The notes beneath the pieces were generated by a model, which saw nothing but the letters and a program-made list of their open reading frames with translations, did no database searches and had not been told where the DNA came from. A stretch of 64,000 nucleotides of DNA from Metallyticus violacea (taxonomy: Eukaryota; Arthropoda; Insecta; Mantodea; Metallyticidae), in NCBI GenBank assembly GCA_030762175.1, contig CM060833.1, positions 158,159,501-158,223,500 of the forward strand. Direction: 5' to 3'. Shown piece by piece: positions 1-11,149 of the stretch. The position numbers and the translations under genes are program-made. Every line of letters begins with the position of its first letter. The first letter of the stretch is position 1.

Positions 1-1008
1 TGATTCACTAATAACAGAATACAATATCCCATATACACGAGGCACTAATTTCCCTTGGAGTTCTTTATGCATTGTTTTATCTGCAAAGACATCAATGTGT
101 TCAGACATTATTAGAATGAATTAATTCTAAAAACCGTGAAGTAGAACGTTTTAACATCTGACCAATCCATTGAGAATATGATGAGAATGATAAAAAAATT
201 CTTTGCTATAAGATGGGGTGCTGAGTTACTCCAAATTATAAAATACTGAAACCTGAAAGCCTGTAAAGGTTTCATCAAGTTAAACTGTCATCTGTCAAAA
301 AGACAGAAATCCGCTTGTTATTAGTTATGCTGCAAATACATTCTCTAAAAGCAAATAAACGCAGATCGAATTACTAGGTGAGGCTCTCTCCCTCTTTCTC
401 TTCTTTTCCCTTTCTTTCTCTCGCATATAATCCCTAAATAATTAATTTCCCAATTAAACTAGTATTACAGAGATCACGCAGAATCAGCAGTCCAAAAGAA
501 ATAGAGGAGGAAAGAAAAAACTTAAATCGTTTATACTGTGTTAGCAAATATCATTTGGTAATTACGTATTATTTTGTGCACGTATAAGGCCGTGTTGTAT
601 TGATCAATCTGAATCTCAGCTAATAATGAAAGAGTATTTTATACTGAAACACGTCATTGTTTTTATAGTAGCAGATGATTATACAATTTTAGGCATTTGT
701 GTACAAAGAAGCTCAGTAAAGCGCCGTTGTGTGCAGCTTCTCAACAGCTGAAACACGAACAACAAAATCCCAGAGTCCAATGATCATTCCAGTTTACAAA
801 CGCTCAATTTATAATTTATTCACTCATGTTATCTTATCTCATTTTATATTTTACAAAGCATTCATTTTGTAGATAAGCAGGACAAAGTAACATTTCAATG
901 TATATATATATCCCCCCCATTCTGTTTTCGCACTATGCCCTATTTTCTTTGGTACGCGGCGTACATCTCACATGGTAATATGTACTCCATATTACAAATT
1001 TGTATTAT
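1..1008. other. AT-rich DNA without recognisable gene
   Basis: No reading frame of convincing length, RNA gene or repeat homology is visible. There is a pyrimidine-rich stretch near 385-422 and a short TA run near 900-910. The right edge is the 10-bp target-site duplication of the SINE B fragment. Confidence 0.5.
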
Positions 1009-1063
1009 TTTTTTTAATAACGTTTAACTCCCGTTTTAACTACTGAGGCATCACAGGAGGAAG
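1009..1063 (-). repeat. SINE B, 5'-truncated 55-bp insertion
   Basis: On the minus strand this is only the last part of SINE B, the segment around CCTCAGTAGT and the GTTAAAC end, followed by a short A run (T run on the plus strand). It is bounded by TTTGTATTAT at 999-1008 and 1064-1073, a perfect 10-bp target-site duplication, so it inserted at this length and is not an eroded full copy. Confidence 0.8.
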
Positions 1064-1119
1064 TTTGTATTATGGTGTTTAGCATTGTTGCAAGAGGTTC
1101 ATACAAACTAGTAACTTTT

Positions 1120-1222
1120 TTTGATTCGTTTTATTTAAGGACGGTCCTTAACATCTCAGGTCATCAGCGTCCCATTCTATTCAGGGCGTGAAACGGCCGA
1201 CACATTTTGCTCAGAGGCCTCA
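1120..1222 (-). repeat. SINE A 3' fragment
   Basis: About 100 bp matching the tail of SINE A on the minus strand: the segments GGCCGTTTCACGCCCTGA and GATGACCTGAGATGTTAA followed by a TAAAT-like end. The tRNA-like head is missing. I did not find a clear target-site duplication. Confidence 0.8.
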
Positions 1223-1351
1223 ATTAGTAATATGTATTAGTTACTTACCTAATTTTGCAGCAGAATTTTGGTAACTTCAATTTTTCAGATACGTGTCATC
1301 GATCTCACGTGGTAAATTTACACGGTGGCTTTTTTCCACCTCTGATCTATG

Positions 1352-2624
1352 TACAGGGTAGTTTCATAAATTTCCGGCCTTGCCGATAAGGATTATCGCC
1401 TTCAATAAACCCTTATCTGGTGTCATACCTTATCTGTTAACTAAATAATTGCAGCTGTAACTTCCGCTCTGCTATGTTCAGTTGTTCAAATATAGTTGCA
1501 TAAAGCAGTCAGCCTATGTGTAGAAAATTGTGACATGTTCAAAATGGAGTATCCAGCTGTTATTAAGTTCTTCATAAAATAAGGACTTACTCCAAATGAA
1601 ATTAAACAGTGATTGGACGGTGTATATGGGGGAGCACCCCCTCATATTCTACTGTAGAAGAATGAGCCAAACTTTTCCGAATGAGTCGAAAAAGCATCGA
1701 AGATGAATCGACCGTTGGAGATGCTCACTCCTGAAAACATCGCTGATGTGGGAGGAGAAATTATGGAAGACAGGCGGCTCAAAGTTACAGAAATAGCAGC
1801 AAGAAGGTTGGGTGTTTCTAAAACAACAGTCCTTTGAATTATTCATGAACATTTAAACATGAATTAGGTTAGTGCCTAGACTTCTTTCCTCAGTCCAAAA
1901 ACAGCAACGTAATCTGTTTTCAGGCATTTTGGAGCTTTGCTGGGCAACGAGAGAGAAGTTCTGCAAACCATTGTTACAGCCGATGAAACTACGGTCCTCT
2001 ACTATGATCCCTTGTCCAAAAGAGAATCAATGGAGTGGCAGGCGAAGCACCGCCTCTAAAGGCCAAGGTCACTCAGTCAACCAAAAAGATCATGGCCACA
2101 ATCTTTTGATACTGTGAAGGAATACTCTTCATTGACTCCAAGGAAAGGAAAGCCACAGTACATGGGGAGTACTATGCTGGCCTACTGCATGCACAAACTA
2201 CGTGCTTCCTCAAAGAGAAAAGGCGAGGAAAGCTTAGTGGTGGTGTGTGCCTTCTTCACGACAACGCGCCTGTGCACACAGTTGTTTTTGCAAAGGAAGC
2301 AGAAAAGATATGTGGTTTCAAGGAGATCGACCATCCACTCTACAGCCCAGATCTAGCTCCCAGTAACTATTTCCTCTTCTCAAAACTCAAGAAGGACCTT
2401 CGAGGAAGGAAACTGAAGTATGACGAAGAAGTAATGGATGCCGTTTATGTCCATTTTGCAGACAAAACTTCTGACTATTTTTAGGCGGAGATTGATATGT
2501 TAATTTAAAGATGTGAGAAGTGTATTGCAATAAAGGATAACTATATTGAAAAGTGAAATATAGTTTTTGTCTTTATCATAGCTAGAAAATAGTTAGGCCG
2601 GCAACTTAGGGACCTACCCTCGTA
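1352..2624 (+). mobile_element. Mariner family I, copy 1 (near full length, dead)
   Basis: A roughly 1.27-kb element bounded by TA dinucleotides, with imperfect terminal inverted repeats: the left end CAGGGTAGTTTCATAAATTT matches the reverse complement of the right end near 2601-2622 (ACTTAGGGACCTACCCT). Length, TA target and encoded DD34D transposase fit the mariner group of the IS630-Tc1-mariner superfamily. It is the most complete of six family I copies in the window. It lost coding capacity by nonsense and frameshift changes, and it is not interrupted by a SINE. Confidence 0.9.
1535..2556 (+). pseudogene. Mariner family I transposase pseudogene (copy 1)
   Basis: Mariner transposases cut and paste DNA at TA sites using a DDD triad. 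The start is taken at ATGTTCAAAATGGAG, shared by the other copies. Early breaks include a TAA 16 codons in, where copies 3 and 5 have GAA, and a TGA where others have CGA in the segment before IIHE. The N-terminal helix-turn-helix part lies near 1560-1860, the first catalytic region (GDET-like) near 1980, the second (HDNAPVHT) near 2254 and the third (YSPDLAPSNYFLF, with the last D changed to N) near 2340-2385. Several frameshifts separate these blocks, and a stop at 2482 ends the last block before the usual C-terminus. No functional protein can be made. Confidence 0.88.
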
Positions 2625-3144
2625 TTAGAGGCAGACACTTGGAACACATTTAACGATGGCGAATACAATATTAATTATTATTATTTACTATATGTGATAA
2701 TGAAATAAAGAAAATACGCGTGCTAACAGTTCCGATAACGCGGCTTTATTTTCTTCGGCAATTGGCAAGGCATTTTCGCTGTAATTTGTCCACGACAAAA
2801 GAAATAACTGATTAACCAGGGTAATGAAGGTCCTGCGCCACCATCCCCTAAAGTTCACTTCAGGCTCTTTATCTGTGTAAGGTGACAGTTAAATCTGCAG
2901 CACTAAAAGCAACTTTTGCTTGAGTTTGAAGAAGATTCCTCAGTTATTCAAATATCGGGGATTTTGCTGTAAGAATTGTTATTACAACATTTAAACACCT
3001 TTACTTATTCGCTATCTTATGCGCGTATGTAATTATATTTCGAGGTCACTAATTAAATAAAACTTGCAATTACAATGGCCTTGATGCTGAATTCTGCGGT
3101 ACTTCAGAAAATACATTTCCCATTTGCTATTTATTGGCAATGAT
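2625..3144. other. AT-rich spacer, nothing recognised
   Basis: About 500 bp between the mariner and the SINE A dimer with no convincing coding or repeat homology by eye. Confidence 0.4.
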
Positions 3145-3157
3145 TACTATGAAGGTT

Positions 3158-3192
<35 letters not shown>

Positions 3193-3193
<1 letters not shown>

Positions 3194-3310
3194 AATGATT
3201 TATTTATGGACGCTCTTTAACAGCTCAGGTCATCAGCGTCCCAATCAACTCAGGGCGTGAAACGGCCGACAAATTTTGCACATAGGCCTCTCTTTCAGAC
3301 TTGAGTTGTT
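3193..3310 (-). repeat. SINE A tail, second unit of the dimer
   Basis: Contains only the last ~115 bp of SINE A, with body and tail but no A or B box. It lies downstream of the full monomer in sense orientation and carries the poly(A). Confidence 0.82.
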
Positions 3311-3600
3311 TTTTTAATTTACGGACGCTCTTTAACAGCCCAGGTCATCAGTTTCCCATTCAACTCAGGGCGTGAAACGGCCGACAAATTTTGCTCACAG
3401 GCCTCTCTTTCAGGCTTGAGGTTCTTTTTCGTGCCGTAAATGTACGACACGGGACCCACGGCTTTACTTCCCTTCCGAAGGAAGCCATACTTAGGATTTT
3501 TACGCCCCGAAAAAATCCATCGGTCCTGGCCGCCGGGTTCGAACCCGCGATCTTGGATTTAGGAGGCAAGTATGGTAACCACTACACCACCAGGACCGAC
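3311..3600 (-). repeat. SINE A, full-length monomer
   Basis: Read on the minus strand it starts GTCGGTCCTGGTGGTGTAG, has an A box TGGTGTAGTGGTTACC and a B box GGTTCGAACCC, and runs through the family body to a tail ending near AAAGAGCGTCCGTAAAT. A small CCG duplication lies beside the B box. The tRNA-like head implies transcription by RNA polymerase III; the amino-acid identity of the parent tRNA is not secure. Confidence 0.88.
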
Positions 3601-3611
3601 TACTACGAAGG

Positions 3612-4958
3612 GGCTCAATAAAAAATTGCCATGAATTTATGGGATTATTTCACCCAGTTTCTTAAATATGACATGAGATAAAATCAAGCGCTTAAGAAAT
3701 CTTTAGCACATATTCTCCGCTCCATTAACACTATTATTAAGTCAAGCTCTAAAATAACTTAAGAGGTTTCATTAACCAGCCTTAAAAACTGTGCTGAAAA
3801 TAAAAATGAACTGTAAAAGGAAATATATACAAATGGAATTGCATTATCTGGCACATAACGAAAAGACTGATCTAGAATTATGTAAAGCAGTTTTAGTACG
3901 ACTACATTATTGAATGATAATAGTTCACAGCATTCTTTAATGTTTAATTCATACTTAAATTATAAAGTAGTCAGTAATTTCTGTCTCTTTTTACTAGTGT
4001 TCTGTCTGCGAAATGGGATTCACTCACTTTGCTATTCACAATTACTTTGTCTTTCTCGTTTTATTTACCCTTCCCTAAGTTTTCTTTCACAAATCCCGGA
4101 AACAGAAGGAAAGACGTGTGTTTATTTCATAAGTTTCAACTATCTATGTGCTGAGCTAGATAGAGTGTCTTTTGTTACCCAAGCAGAACTTTTGATGCTG
4201 GTTACGATTTACGAAGACTTAATAAGGTCTAATGCCTCAATTAGCATTGGGAATTCGCGATTAGAAGGCAGATCCATAGAGCTACCTTTTAATTAACTGT
4301 AGTCATTACATAACACAACCACAAAATAAATTTCTGCTAACGATGAGGAAGTTACACGACCTCGGTATCTGCAACAAGCTCCTGATAGTCAGCGCAGCTT
4401 CATTGAAAGTATCTTTGACTTTCGGGAACAGCTGAAAATCGTAGATCGCAAAGTCTGCTGGTTGTTGTAGTGTGGGTGAAGAGTTTTCCAATTGCGAGAT
4501 GTACGTCATGGCGTTGCATTTTCTTATCCCTTTAGAAACTGTTTCTTTCAGAGAGTAGAATTGTAACCTGAGTTCAACTCTATCCCATCTTCCATAAGTC
4601 AACATGGATTAGGGTTCAAAAAACTGTTCCTCTGGTTTTCTCGCCGAAACAGACGACTCTTTTTACGTCATGAGCATTTGAGTAGATATTCCAGGAGATG
4701 AAGTTTTGTCTCTAGTTGGGTATTCATGTTTCACAACCGTTTTAGTGATTCCACTCTGCTTGACTACTTCATGAAGCTTTGTTTGCATAGATTTCTCCTG
4801 ATTATGCAGAACGAGTACAAAGTATTGTAAGCTATTTCTGTTTTTATTATTTTTTTTTTAATTTCCTTTGAAGGTATTTTCATTCAACTCTCCTACTTTG
4901 AACCTCCCACTCTATGAAACACATTTTAGATGCACAGTATTTCAGATTTTCCTAGAGG
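3612..4958. other. Spacer with no confirmed gene
   Basis: A 128-codon open frame at 3910-4296 (+) has no features I recognise and looks like chance AT-rich sequence. The minus strand near 4680-4840 reads as a plausible but broken peptide with no assignable family. The segment 4306-4605 is listed separately. Confidence 0.35.
4306..4605 (-). pseudogene. Possible mariner-type C-terminal remnant
   Basis: The 99-codon minus-strand frame contains ADFAIYDFQLFPKVKDTF. This resembles the region after the third catalytic aspartate of several mariner groups (family pattern: PCDFFLFPKLK). The rest of the frame does not align convincingly and no terminal repeats were found, so this may be chance. Confidence 0.25.
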
Positions 4959-5381
4959 TAGGAGGGTAGGTTCATTAGTTTCCGGCTTAAACATTTTCTA
5001 GGCATGATAAATCAAAAACTATATTTCACTTTGCAATATAGTTACCCTTTATTGCAATACACTTCCCACATCTTTCAATTAGCATTTCAATTCCCCTTCC
5101 AGCAAATATAAGAAAGTCTTGTCTGCAAAATGGGCATAAACAGCATCCATCACTTCATCACACTTAAATTTACTGAGTTTCGAGCACAGGAAATGGTCAC
5201 TGGGAGCTAGATCTGGGGTGTAAGGTGTATGGTCCATCTTCTTGAAGTCACATTTCTTCACAGCTTCCTTTGCAACAAGAGTTGTGTGCACAGGCGCGTT
5301 GTCGTGAAGAAGGCGCAAACCACCACTCAGCTTTCATCGCCTTTTCTCTTTGATGGAAGCATGTAGTCTGTGCAGCAGGCA
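4959..5381 (-). mobile_element. Mariner family I, copy 2 (5'-truncated)
   Basis: The 3' terminal repeat begins at 4959 (TA, then GGAGGGTAGGTTCATTAG). Homology runs on the minus strand through the second and third catalytic regions and stops near 5381, before the first third of the element. The break leaves about one third of a mariner. Confidence 0.88.
5030..5381 (-). pseudogene. Mariner family I transposase, C-terminal part (copy 2)
   Basis: The minus strand encodes HDNAPVHTTLVAKEAVKKC and then YTPDLAPSDHFL, so the second and third aspartates of the DD34D triad are both present with the usual 34-residue spacing. A deletion joins the segment after SKL directly to KFKCDE, removing about seven residues found in other copies. 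The first catalytic aspartate and the DNA-binding domain are absent, so this is a fragment. Confidence 0.87.
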
Positions 5382-5956
5382 ATCCTTTTGTATTAAATAG
5401 TAGAGATATATAATAATGTGGTACCCGAACACGGTAAGCAGAGAATCCCTTATTCAAGTTCAGGTCAAACCCTCGAATTTTTCCTATATGACAGAAAGTT
5501 TAAAACCGTTTTGAACAAATTTTAGATTTATTCTCTCATCCCGACTGCACCCAATTTGAAACATTAAATGACACTCCTACCTTATGATATTTAAATTCAA
5601 CTGATATCACATCTTTAGTTTTCTATTGTTGCCTAGTAACCTGCATTTTTGCTATTGTTGTTTGAATTTGTACAGAATAAAAAATAAGTTATTCAACTGA
5701 GTAAGATGAAAAAACTATTTTGAGCAATAGTACATTTATCAATATTCCGTAACACAGCCTGTTTCTGATCTCCTCATTCTTTTCTTTCCTGTATCCTATA
5801 CACCCGATTTATACAATTTATTACCTAAAATAACGTTTTATTATGCCCAAATCCAAACAACAATGAGAAAATATAGATTATCGGGCTATGAAAAAAGCAT
5901 GAATACTCTGTAAAATGTGCATAAGATGGGAGTGTCATTTGAAATTTCAAAGTGGG
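5382..5956. other. Spacer, nothing recognised
   Basis: AT-rich sequence between the truncated mariner and a SINE B copy. No coding or repeat signal was identified. Confidence 0.4.
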
Positions 5957-5962
5957 GCAGCT

Positions 5963-5963
<1 letters not shown>

Positions 5964-5995
<32 letters not shown>

Positions 5996-6265
5996 TGTGT
6001 AGTGTTTAACACCCTACTAAGGCACTACAGGTGTTCGGCCAATGATGAAACAGGAGATGAAACGGTAAAATGGGAAAAGATTTTTTTTAAGGAAGGAAAC
6101 GTTCCAGGCCTATGTTTTAGAGTACCTCCCCGGCATTTGCCATTTATGAGGAATGAGGAAAACCCGGAAAAATCTCAGTTGGGGTGGAAAGTCCTCGTAG
6201 GAATGGAACCCCAGACCTCCCGCTCACGAGTCCGCGTCTTAACGACCTCGGCCAATCGTGGCGGT
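5964..6265 (-). repeat. SINE B, full length, with 31-nt T run
   Basis: On the minus strand the copy begins with a GCCACGATTGGCCGAGG-type head, has a degraded B box and ends in poly(A) seen as a T run at 5964-5994. GCAGCTG at 5957-5963 and 6266-6272 is a 7-bp target-site duplication. It is moderately diverged: CATTCCTACG replaces part of the B-box arm. Confidence 0.87.
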
Positions 6266-6272
6266 GCAGCTG

Positions 6273-8055
6273 GGAATGAGAGAATGAAATCTAAAATGTA
6301 ATCAAAATGATTTTAAATGTCCTTAGGCGTGTTTTTGTTTTAAATTAATGTTAAATGAGTATCTGTTCAGACTGGGGAAGATTTAAAATAAAGCCCTGTA
6401 TATCAGGACACGCTATCAATTCATTACCTACAATGATACCATAAGTAATATCTACGGACCACTTCTCTAAGCCAGTACATTAACAAAAAAACACTGATGT
6501 GACAATGCCTAATGAATGTTTTCGACGATATTGTGAAAAGGCTGAGCTTATAGCTTGGAATGAGGTGAGACACCGTTTAATTTACATTTTTTAATTTAAA
6601 AACGTTTTATTGCTTTGATGTTCCAACTATTGCAATTAAATAGCCAAAATCTGACCCACGAACCCTACTTTTTTCTCAATAGGTAAACAGCAAGTGCTTT
6701 ATCAACAGAAAACTGTCAAACATGATTAGCGCTTTGACATTTGGAAAGTACAAAAAAGGACCGTGCCAAATGCAAGTGCTTATTAATTTTTTATATTTCC
6801 TGTAATTCTAGAAATTCACAAAAAAAGTGTATATACAGATTCTCATACTGTCTATTCGAATTACCGAGCGAATTGCATATCAAACAATTCAAGTGAGTTT
6901 ATGCAAGTGAATACAAAAGTATCTTAGACTTATTCGCACCATTTCCTGAAATGTAAACATTTGGCAGTCTACTTTCTCCCTCATCTTTCAATGAACATGA
7001 AAAGCTATTGAAAAACAGGCACATTCTGAGAACACAAAAAGTTTCTCATTGGTACACCCCTGGCGTTACAATATGAACTTGCAATGAAATTCCTGAAGCA
7101 AGTGTGTTTGAAATACGCCCTTTATCATATTTAAGGTCACATTATTTCTGCTTGCCGCCTTTTCCGAAACCTCTGATGTCTAGAATATGACCCCAAAAGT
7201 GACCCCCTGCTAATGATTAATGACTCATGTTACTGTGAGCCTGGGCGGGCTATAGAACAGGTTTAATGCGAGCCTGCACTTACAGCATCCTGCAACGACA
7301 AGATGCTCTTTTTTATAGTGTTATTAATTTTATTTTATAAAGTCAAATGTCTTGATATGTCGTCATTCTTAGTGACCTTATAAGTGTGATGAAACAGTAA
7401 GGACGTGGCTTCCAGCATTTCTACAGAAAATAATTTACATAAAGGGCTAATTTAACTTTAACTTTATAATATATATATATCGTTATATATATTATAACGT
7501 TATATATTTTATAACGATATAAAGAGTTTACATTGACAAAAATGCACAGAAAATAATATAATCTTTTTTACGATCTTGAAATAGTTAGTACCCCAATGAA
7601 GGGAGGAAAAAGTTATAGACTGCGTACTCAAGTGTAAACAAAAGAAAGCATTAAATCATTAATAAGATAAAAACATTATAAAAATAGAATTCAGAGGCGC
7701 GTGTTCTTCTGAAAAAATTTAATGGATTATTTATACACAAACAATGTCTAATTTCACACACAATTATTATTATTACTACACAATAAAATCAAGAGACAGG
7801 GGATTTCGTCTCTTTGACACACGCTATAGTCGTGATTGGGATTTTTTCAAGTATGCTAATATTTTTTTATAGTTTCGTGCCAAATTAATACACATACTCA
7901 GCATAAATGTTATGCATTTTACGTATAATGAAAGATTTAATAACATGAATACTTGATTTCCATTATAGTCTAAGTTATTATTATTTGCAAAGTTGGCAAA
8001 AATGGAAAATTATGCTACAGTGAGATAACATAGGCATTCACGACCTGAATCATAG
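6273..8055. other. AT-rich spacer with an AT palindrome
   Basis: No gene was recognised across about 1.8 kb. Around 7470-7522 there are two copies of a TATAACGTTATA-like palindrome flanked by ATATCGTTATA and TATAACGATAT arms, a potential cruciform. The rest has no family assignment. Confidence 0.4.
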
Positions 8056-8590
8056 ATGTAACTACAATTTTCTTCCGGGCTGTTGTGCCGTGATCTGCTG
8101 CAGATGAGAATTCCAGATGTTTCATCCGCAACTACGGCGGACATCTTCGGTGGTGTGGACGAAGGCTCCTCGGAGAAGGTATCACTGCGTTTGAAGTGTT
8201 GGCTGTCAGAGGCGCTTTATTTATACTGCTAGTGCAGTAGAAATATACAAGTATCCCAACAAGAAAGAAGAGGCTGTCAAACTAAACAGTAACTGATATC
8301 CAGCAATTGAAAACAAAGTACAACAAGTGAAAACATGGCGAACCTATCACAAGAGAGCAGCAGTACAGAAAAGGCAACGCTCCTCCCACCAGCCGACCGA
8401 CCATGCTCGCCCCGGACCAACAGCGGAGAGCACGGGCAGTATAAATAAAGCGACTCTAACAGCCAACACTTCAGAAGCAGCGATACCTTCTCCAAGGAGA
8501 CTTTGTAAACGCCACCGAAGACGAAACGTCTGGAACGCTCATCTCCAGCAGACCACGGCACAACAGCCCGGAAGAAAATTATAGTTACAT
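8056..8590 (+). mobile_element. Penelope-like element 3' end with inverted terminal copy
   Basis: Two arms, 8056-8229 and 8436-8590, are inverted copies of each other (both include TTCTTCCGGGCTGTTGTGCC in minus orientation). Between them the plus strand encodes the end of a Penelope-like protein. Penelope-like elements are known to carry partial pseudo-LTR copies that may be inverted, which fits this layout. The right arm lacks about 20 bp present in the left arm. Almost all of the reverse transcriptase is missing, so the insertion is heavily 5' truncated. Confidence 0.55.
8234..8584 (+). pseudogene. C-terminal fragment of a Penelope-like RT/GIY-YIG protein
   Basis: The plus-strand frame reads AVEIYKYPNKKEEAVKLNSN, then a TGA at 8294 where a tryptophan is expected, then YPAI. 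The pattern EAIEIYKHPNN...LN..WYPAL is what I recall from the end of the GIY-YIG endonuclease domain of Penelope-like elements. Beyond the stop the frame stays open for about 95 codons, a basic low-complexity tail ending QQPGRKL. Only the tail of the protein is present; the reverse transcriptase and the GIY-YIG catalytic residues are absent. The assignment rests on a short motif. Confidence 0.5.
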
Positions 8591-9329
8591 TGTTGGTGTC
8601 AATAATATTTGAAGATGTGCGATTTTCATTCTAGTCTGTAATTTATATGAACATTACCAGGTCGTTAATAAGCAATACTTGACTTAAAATAAGTATTTGT
8701 TTGATTATATGAATCACACAAATGTATCAAAGTTAGAGCGTTTTTAAAAAAGCTTAATAAGATTGAATTCGTAATCGTGCTCAATTGAAAATTGAGTAAA
8801 GGTCTTGATCTCACTCTTAAGTTTAAAATCAACAATGTCTTTGACGGAACAGTTTCAAAAGTTTAATAACTACAATCAAATCAAATGCAATTTGCCAACA
8901 AAGTAATGATAGGGAAGACAGTCGTCAAGAAGATTCTAGAGGATTAGCATTCTCTGTCAGTACTCTTAAGATAAATATTGCCAAACACTGATGACGACGA
9001 AATTGACGGAAACAATTGCAATGCTCCAGAAAACATACAAATTAGTTAGAAGATAACCGGAATATGGTGAATACAGTGTGATTCATATAGAACTAACACA
9101 TTTCTTTATTTATTTATTGGGCTGAAAATTCACTCAATGTTCCGAGATTAACTGCTAAACTAAGGGGGATGTTTGGGGATTTTGATTCGCTGTCATGAGA
9201 TGTTTATTCTTTTTTCCCTATTGTTGGCTTTTATTTTTGGCAGCTGTTTTCGATATTTTGTTCTAGTCGCTGGGAAAATGCACTATACATAAAATAAACG
9301 ACTCTTCCTTGTGAAACAATACAGGATTT
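8591..9329. other. Spacer, nothing recognised
   Basis: AT-rich sequence without a supported gene or repeat. Confidence 0.4.
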
Positions 9330-10275
9330 CGAATTCAATTACAACAATCGAAGGGCACGCCAGAGAGAATTTGGTGTTCGCAATCACCTCGAAGGAAACA
9401 CAGTATTGGCACTAGTAAACAAATTGGAAACAACTGGATATCTGGTGAATGAAAAACACCATTTATCTAGACTGCCCACGGTTGTTGTGGACGTCCGGAA
9501 ACGACTGGAGCCATCAACGTTTGTCGCAGAAGACCGGGTACACCTACTCAATGTGTCTGAGAGTTGAGAAAAGTGTTCACTTAAAAGGCTTACAGTTGTC
9601 CATCAGGTGCAAGAACCAGACAACGATAAAAAAAGTGAAATATTGCCGTTGGTTTCAGGCATTCATTGTGCAAAATCCTGGCATATTGTCTATCACATGT
9701 TCACAGGTGAACCATGGTTCCATTTATGTGGCTATGTGAACTCACAGAACTCACGCTTTTGGGCTGTTCAAAATCCACTTGTCATTCATGAAGCACCTAT
9801 GCACCCAGTTAAAGTCCCGGTCTGGTGCGTAATATCCGCACAGAAAATAGCGCGACCACTCTCTCTCTCTTTCACCAGACTGTGGATACTGTACAGTACC
9901 GACGGATTGTTATGGAGTTTCTTGAACAACAGGACGATGTACAGCTGGATCATGGGTATTTTCAACAAGATGGTGCTACATGCTATACTATACTACACCA
10001 AACCAATCCATGACACTAATTGAAAGTTTCTTTGGCTACAAAATAATCTCCAAGAACCTATGGTCACCGATATCTCTTGATTTGACAACACCGTGTTACT
10101 TAAAAGACAGAGTATATGTCACACGCCCCCAGACATTGAACGATCTGATGCACAACATTACAAGAAGATAATGGTATTGACAACACAATCCTTCAATGGG
10201 CCGCCAGTAACATGGAACGACGTGTGAGCTGTGTCTTATGCAGGAGGGAAGACATTTTCAACATTTTCTATATAA
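9330..10275 (+). pseudogene. Mariner-like transposase remnant (QDGA type)
   Basis: Blocks in three frames follow the order of an IS630-Tc1-mariner transposase. RRARREFGVRNHLEGNT (9349-9400) resembles the helix-turn-helix region of the DUF4817-type group. TGEPWFHLCGYVNSQNSRFW (about 9702-9760) is the first catalytic block, with the expected D changed to G. YFQQDGATCYT (about 9957-9990) is the second block. SLDLTTPCYLKDRVYVTRP (about 10074-10130) is the third, where a deletion removes the FLWG segment and the last D. RRVSCVLCRREDIFNIF near the end fits the C-terminus. Frameshifts and two lost catalytic residues show it is dead. Terminal repeats were not located. Confidence 0.75.
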
Positions 10276-11149
10276 GTTGATAATCTCCCAAAATACTCTC
10301 TATTTGAGGTGAAATAAGTAGTGGCTAGCAGCATTCATTTTGAAATAAATAAAGAAAGAAACGTGTCACTTCTATATAAATCCTTCTGTACTATATGCTA
10401 TGTATTTAACAAAGAAATTCAATCTTTTTAATGTGATAGTTTTCTGTTAGGTCTGTTTTCCTGATAAAAATATTGAGATTCTCCAAACCAAAACGTAAAA
10501 TTGTTAGATGCAGATCTAATGAAATGAAGACTGCGATATTCAACAACGGTGTAATCAGTGATTAGCGACAAAGAACACTATGCATCAAGACAAATTGGAA
10601 ACTGGTATTCTGCCACGGCTGAAGGAACAATTCCTATCCAGAGTTGGATCGTGACGAGTGATTTTGCACTTGTCATAAGGGAAGTCAAAGACTAAATGAT
10701 TAGAGAAGCAAGTGTTAAACTGACCTGGCAATTCGCCTGACGAAATCATATTGAAAATGTTTGAGACAGTTTGTAAAGATGAAATTACTACAAAGAATAC
10801 AGTAAGTACTAAGTAATAGAGTAAAACATAAGATTCCTGAATTACAGGAAACCAGGAGATGCACCCAGAATCAGAAGAGGTATTATAGCAAGAGTTTCTT
10901 ACAAAATGGCTTATTACTTAATTGATTATAATTTGACATGTAAAATTATACTTTAATATTAAATCAGAGTATACTGAATTATTTAATAACTAGAAGTTCT
11001 TTATGTGCAAAAAATTGTTATAGTTAATTTATGCCTTGAGATATATGTATTTAGCACTGGAATGTATTCAAGTATATAAATGGTGTTCAATAAACACATT
11101 TTGTTCCCTGACCAGGTTATATTGACACTTGCCATTTTATCTCATATTT
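10276..11149. other. Spacer, nothing recognised
   Basis: AT-rich, no coding or repeat assignment. Confidence 0.4.

Larger units (their letters stand above)
3145..3611 (-). mobile_element. SINE A dimer with shared target-site duplication
   Basis: A full SINE A monomer (3311-3600) is joined to a second, headless SINE A tail (3193-3310) in the same minus orientation, ending in a 33-T run (3160-3192) on the plus strand. TACTATGAAGG at 3145-3155 and TACTACGAAGG at 3601-3611 flank the whole unit, an 11-bp duplication with one mismatch. This implies the two monomers inserted together. Confidence 0.8.

Noticed and set aside
3910..4296. A 128-codon open frame starting MNDNSSQHS
   Set aside because: No domain, no homologous copy here, and a composition typical of AT-rich chance frames.
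5915..6301. A 128-codon frame with poly-phenylalanine
   Set aside because: It is a SINE B copy read through its T run.
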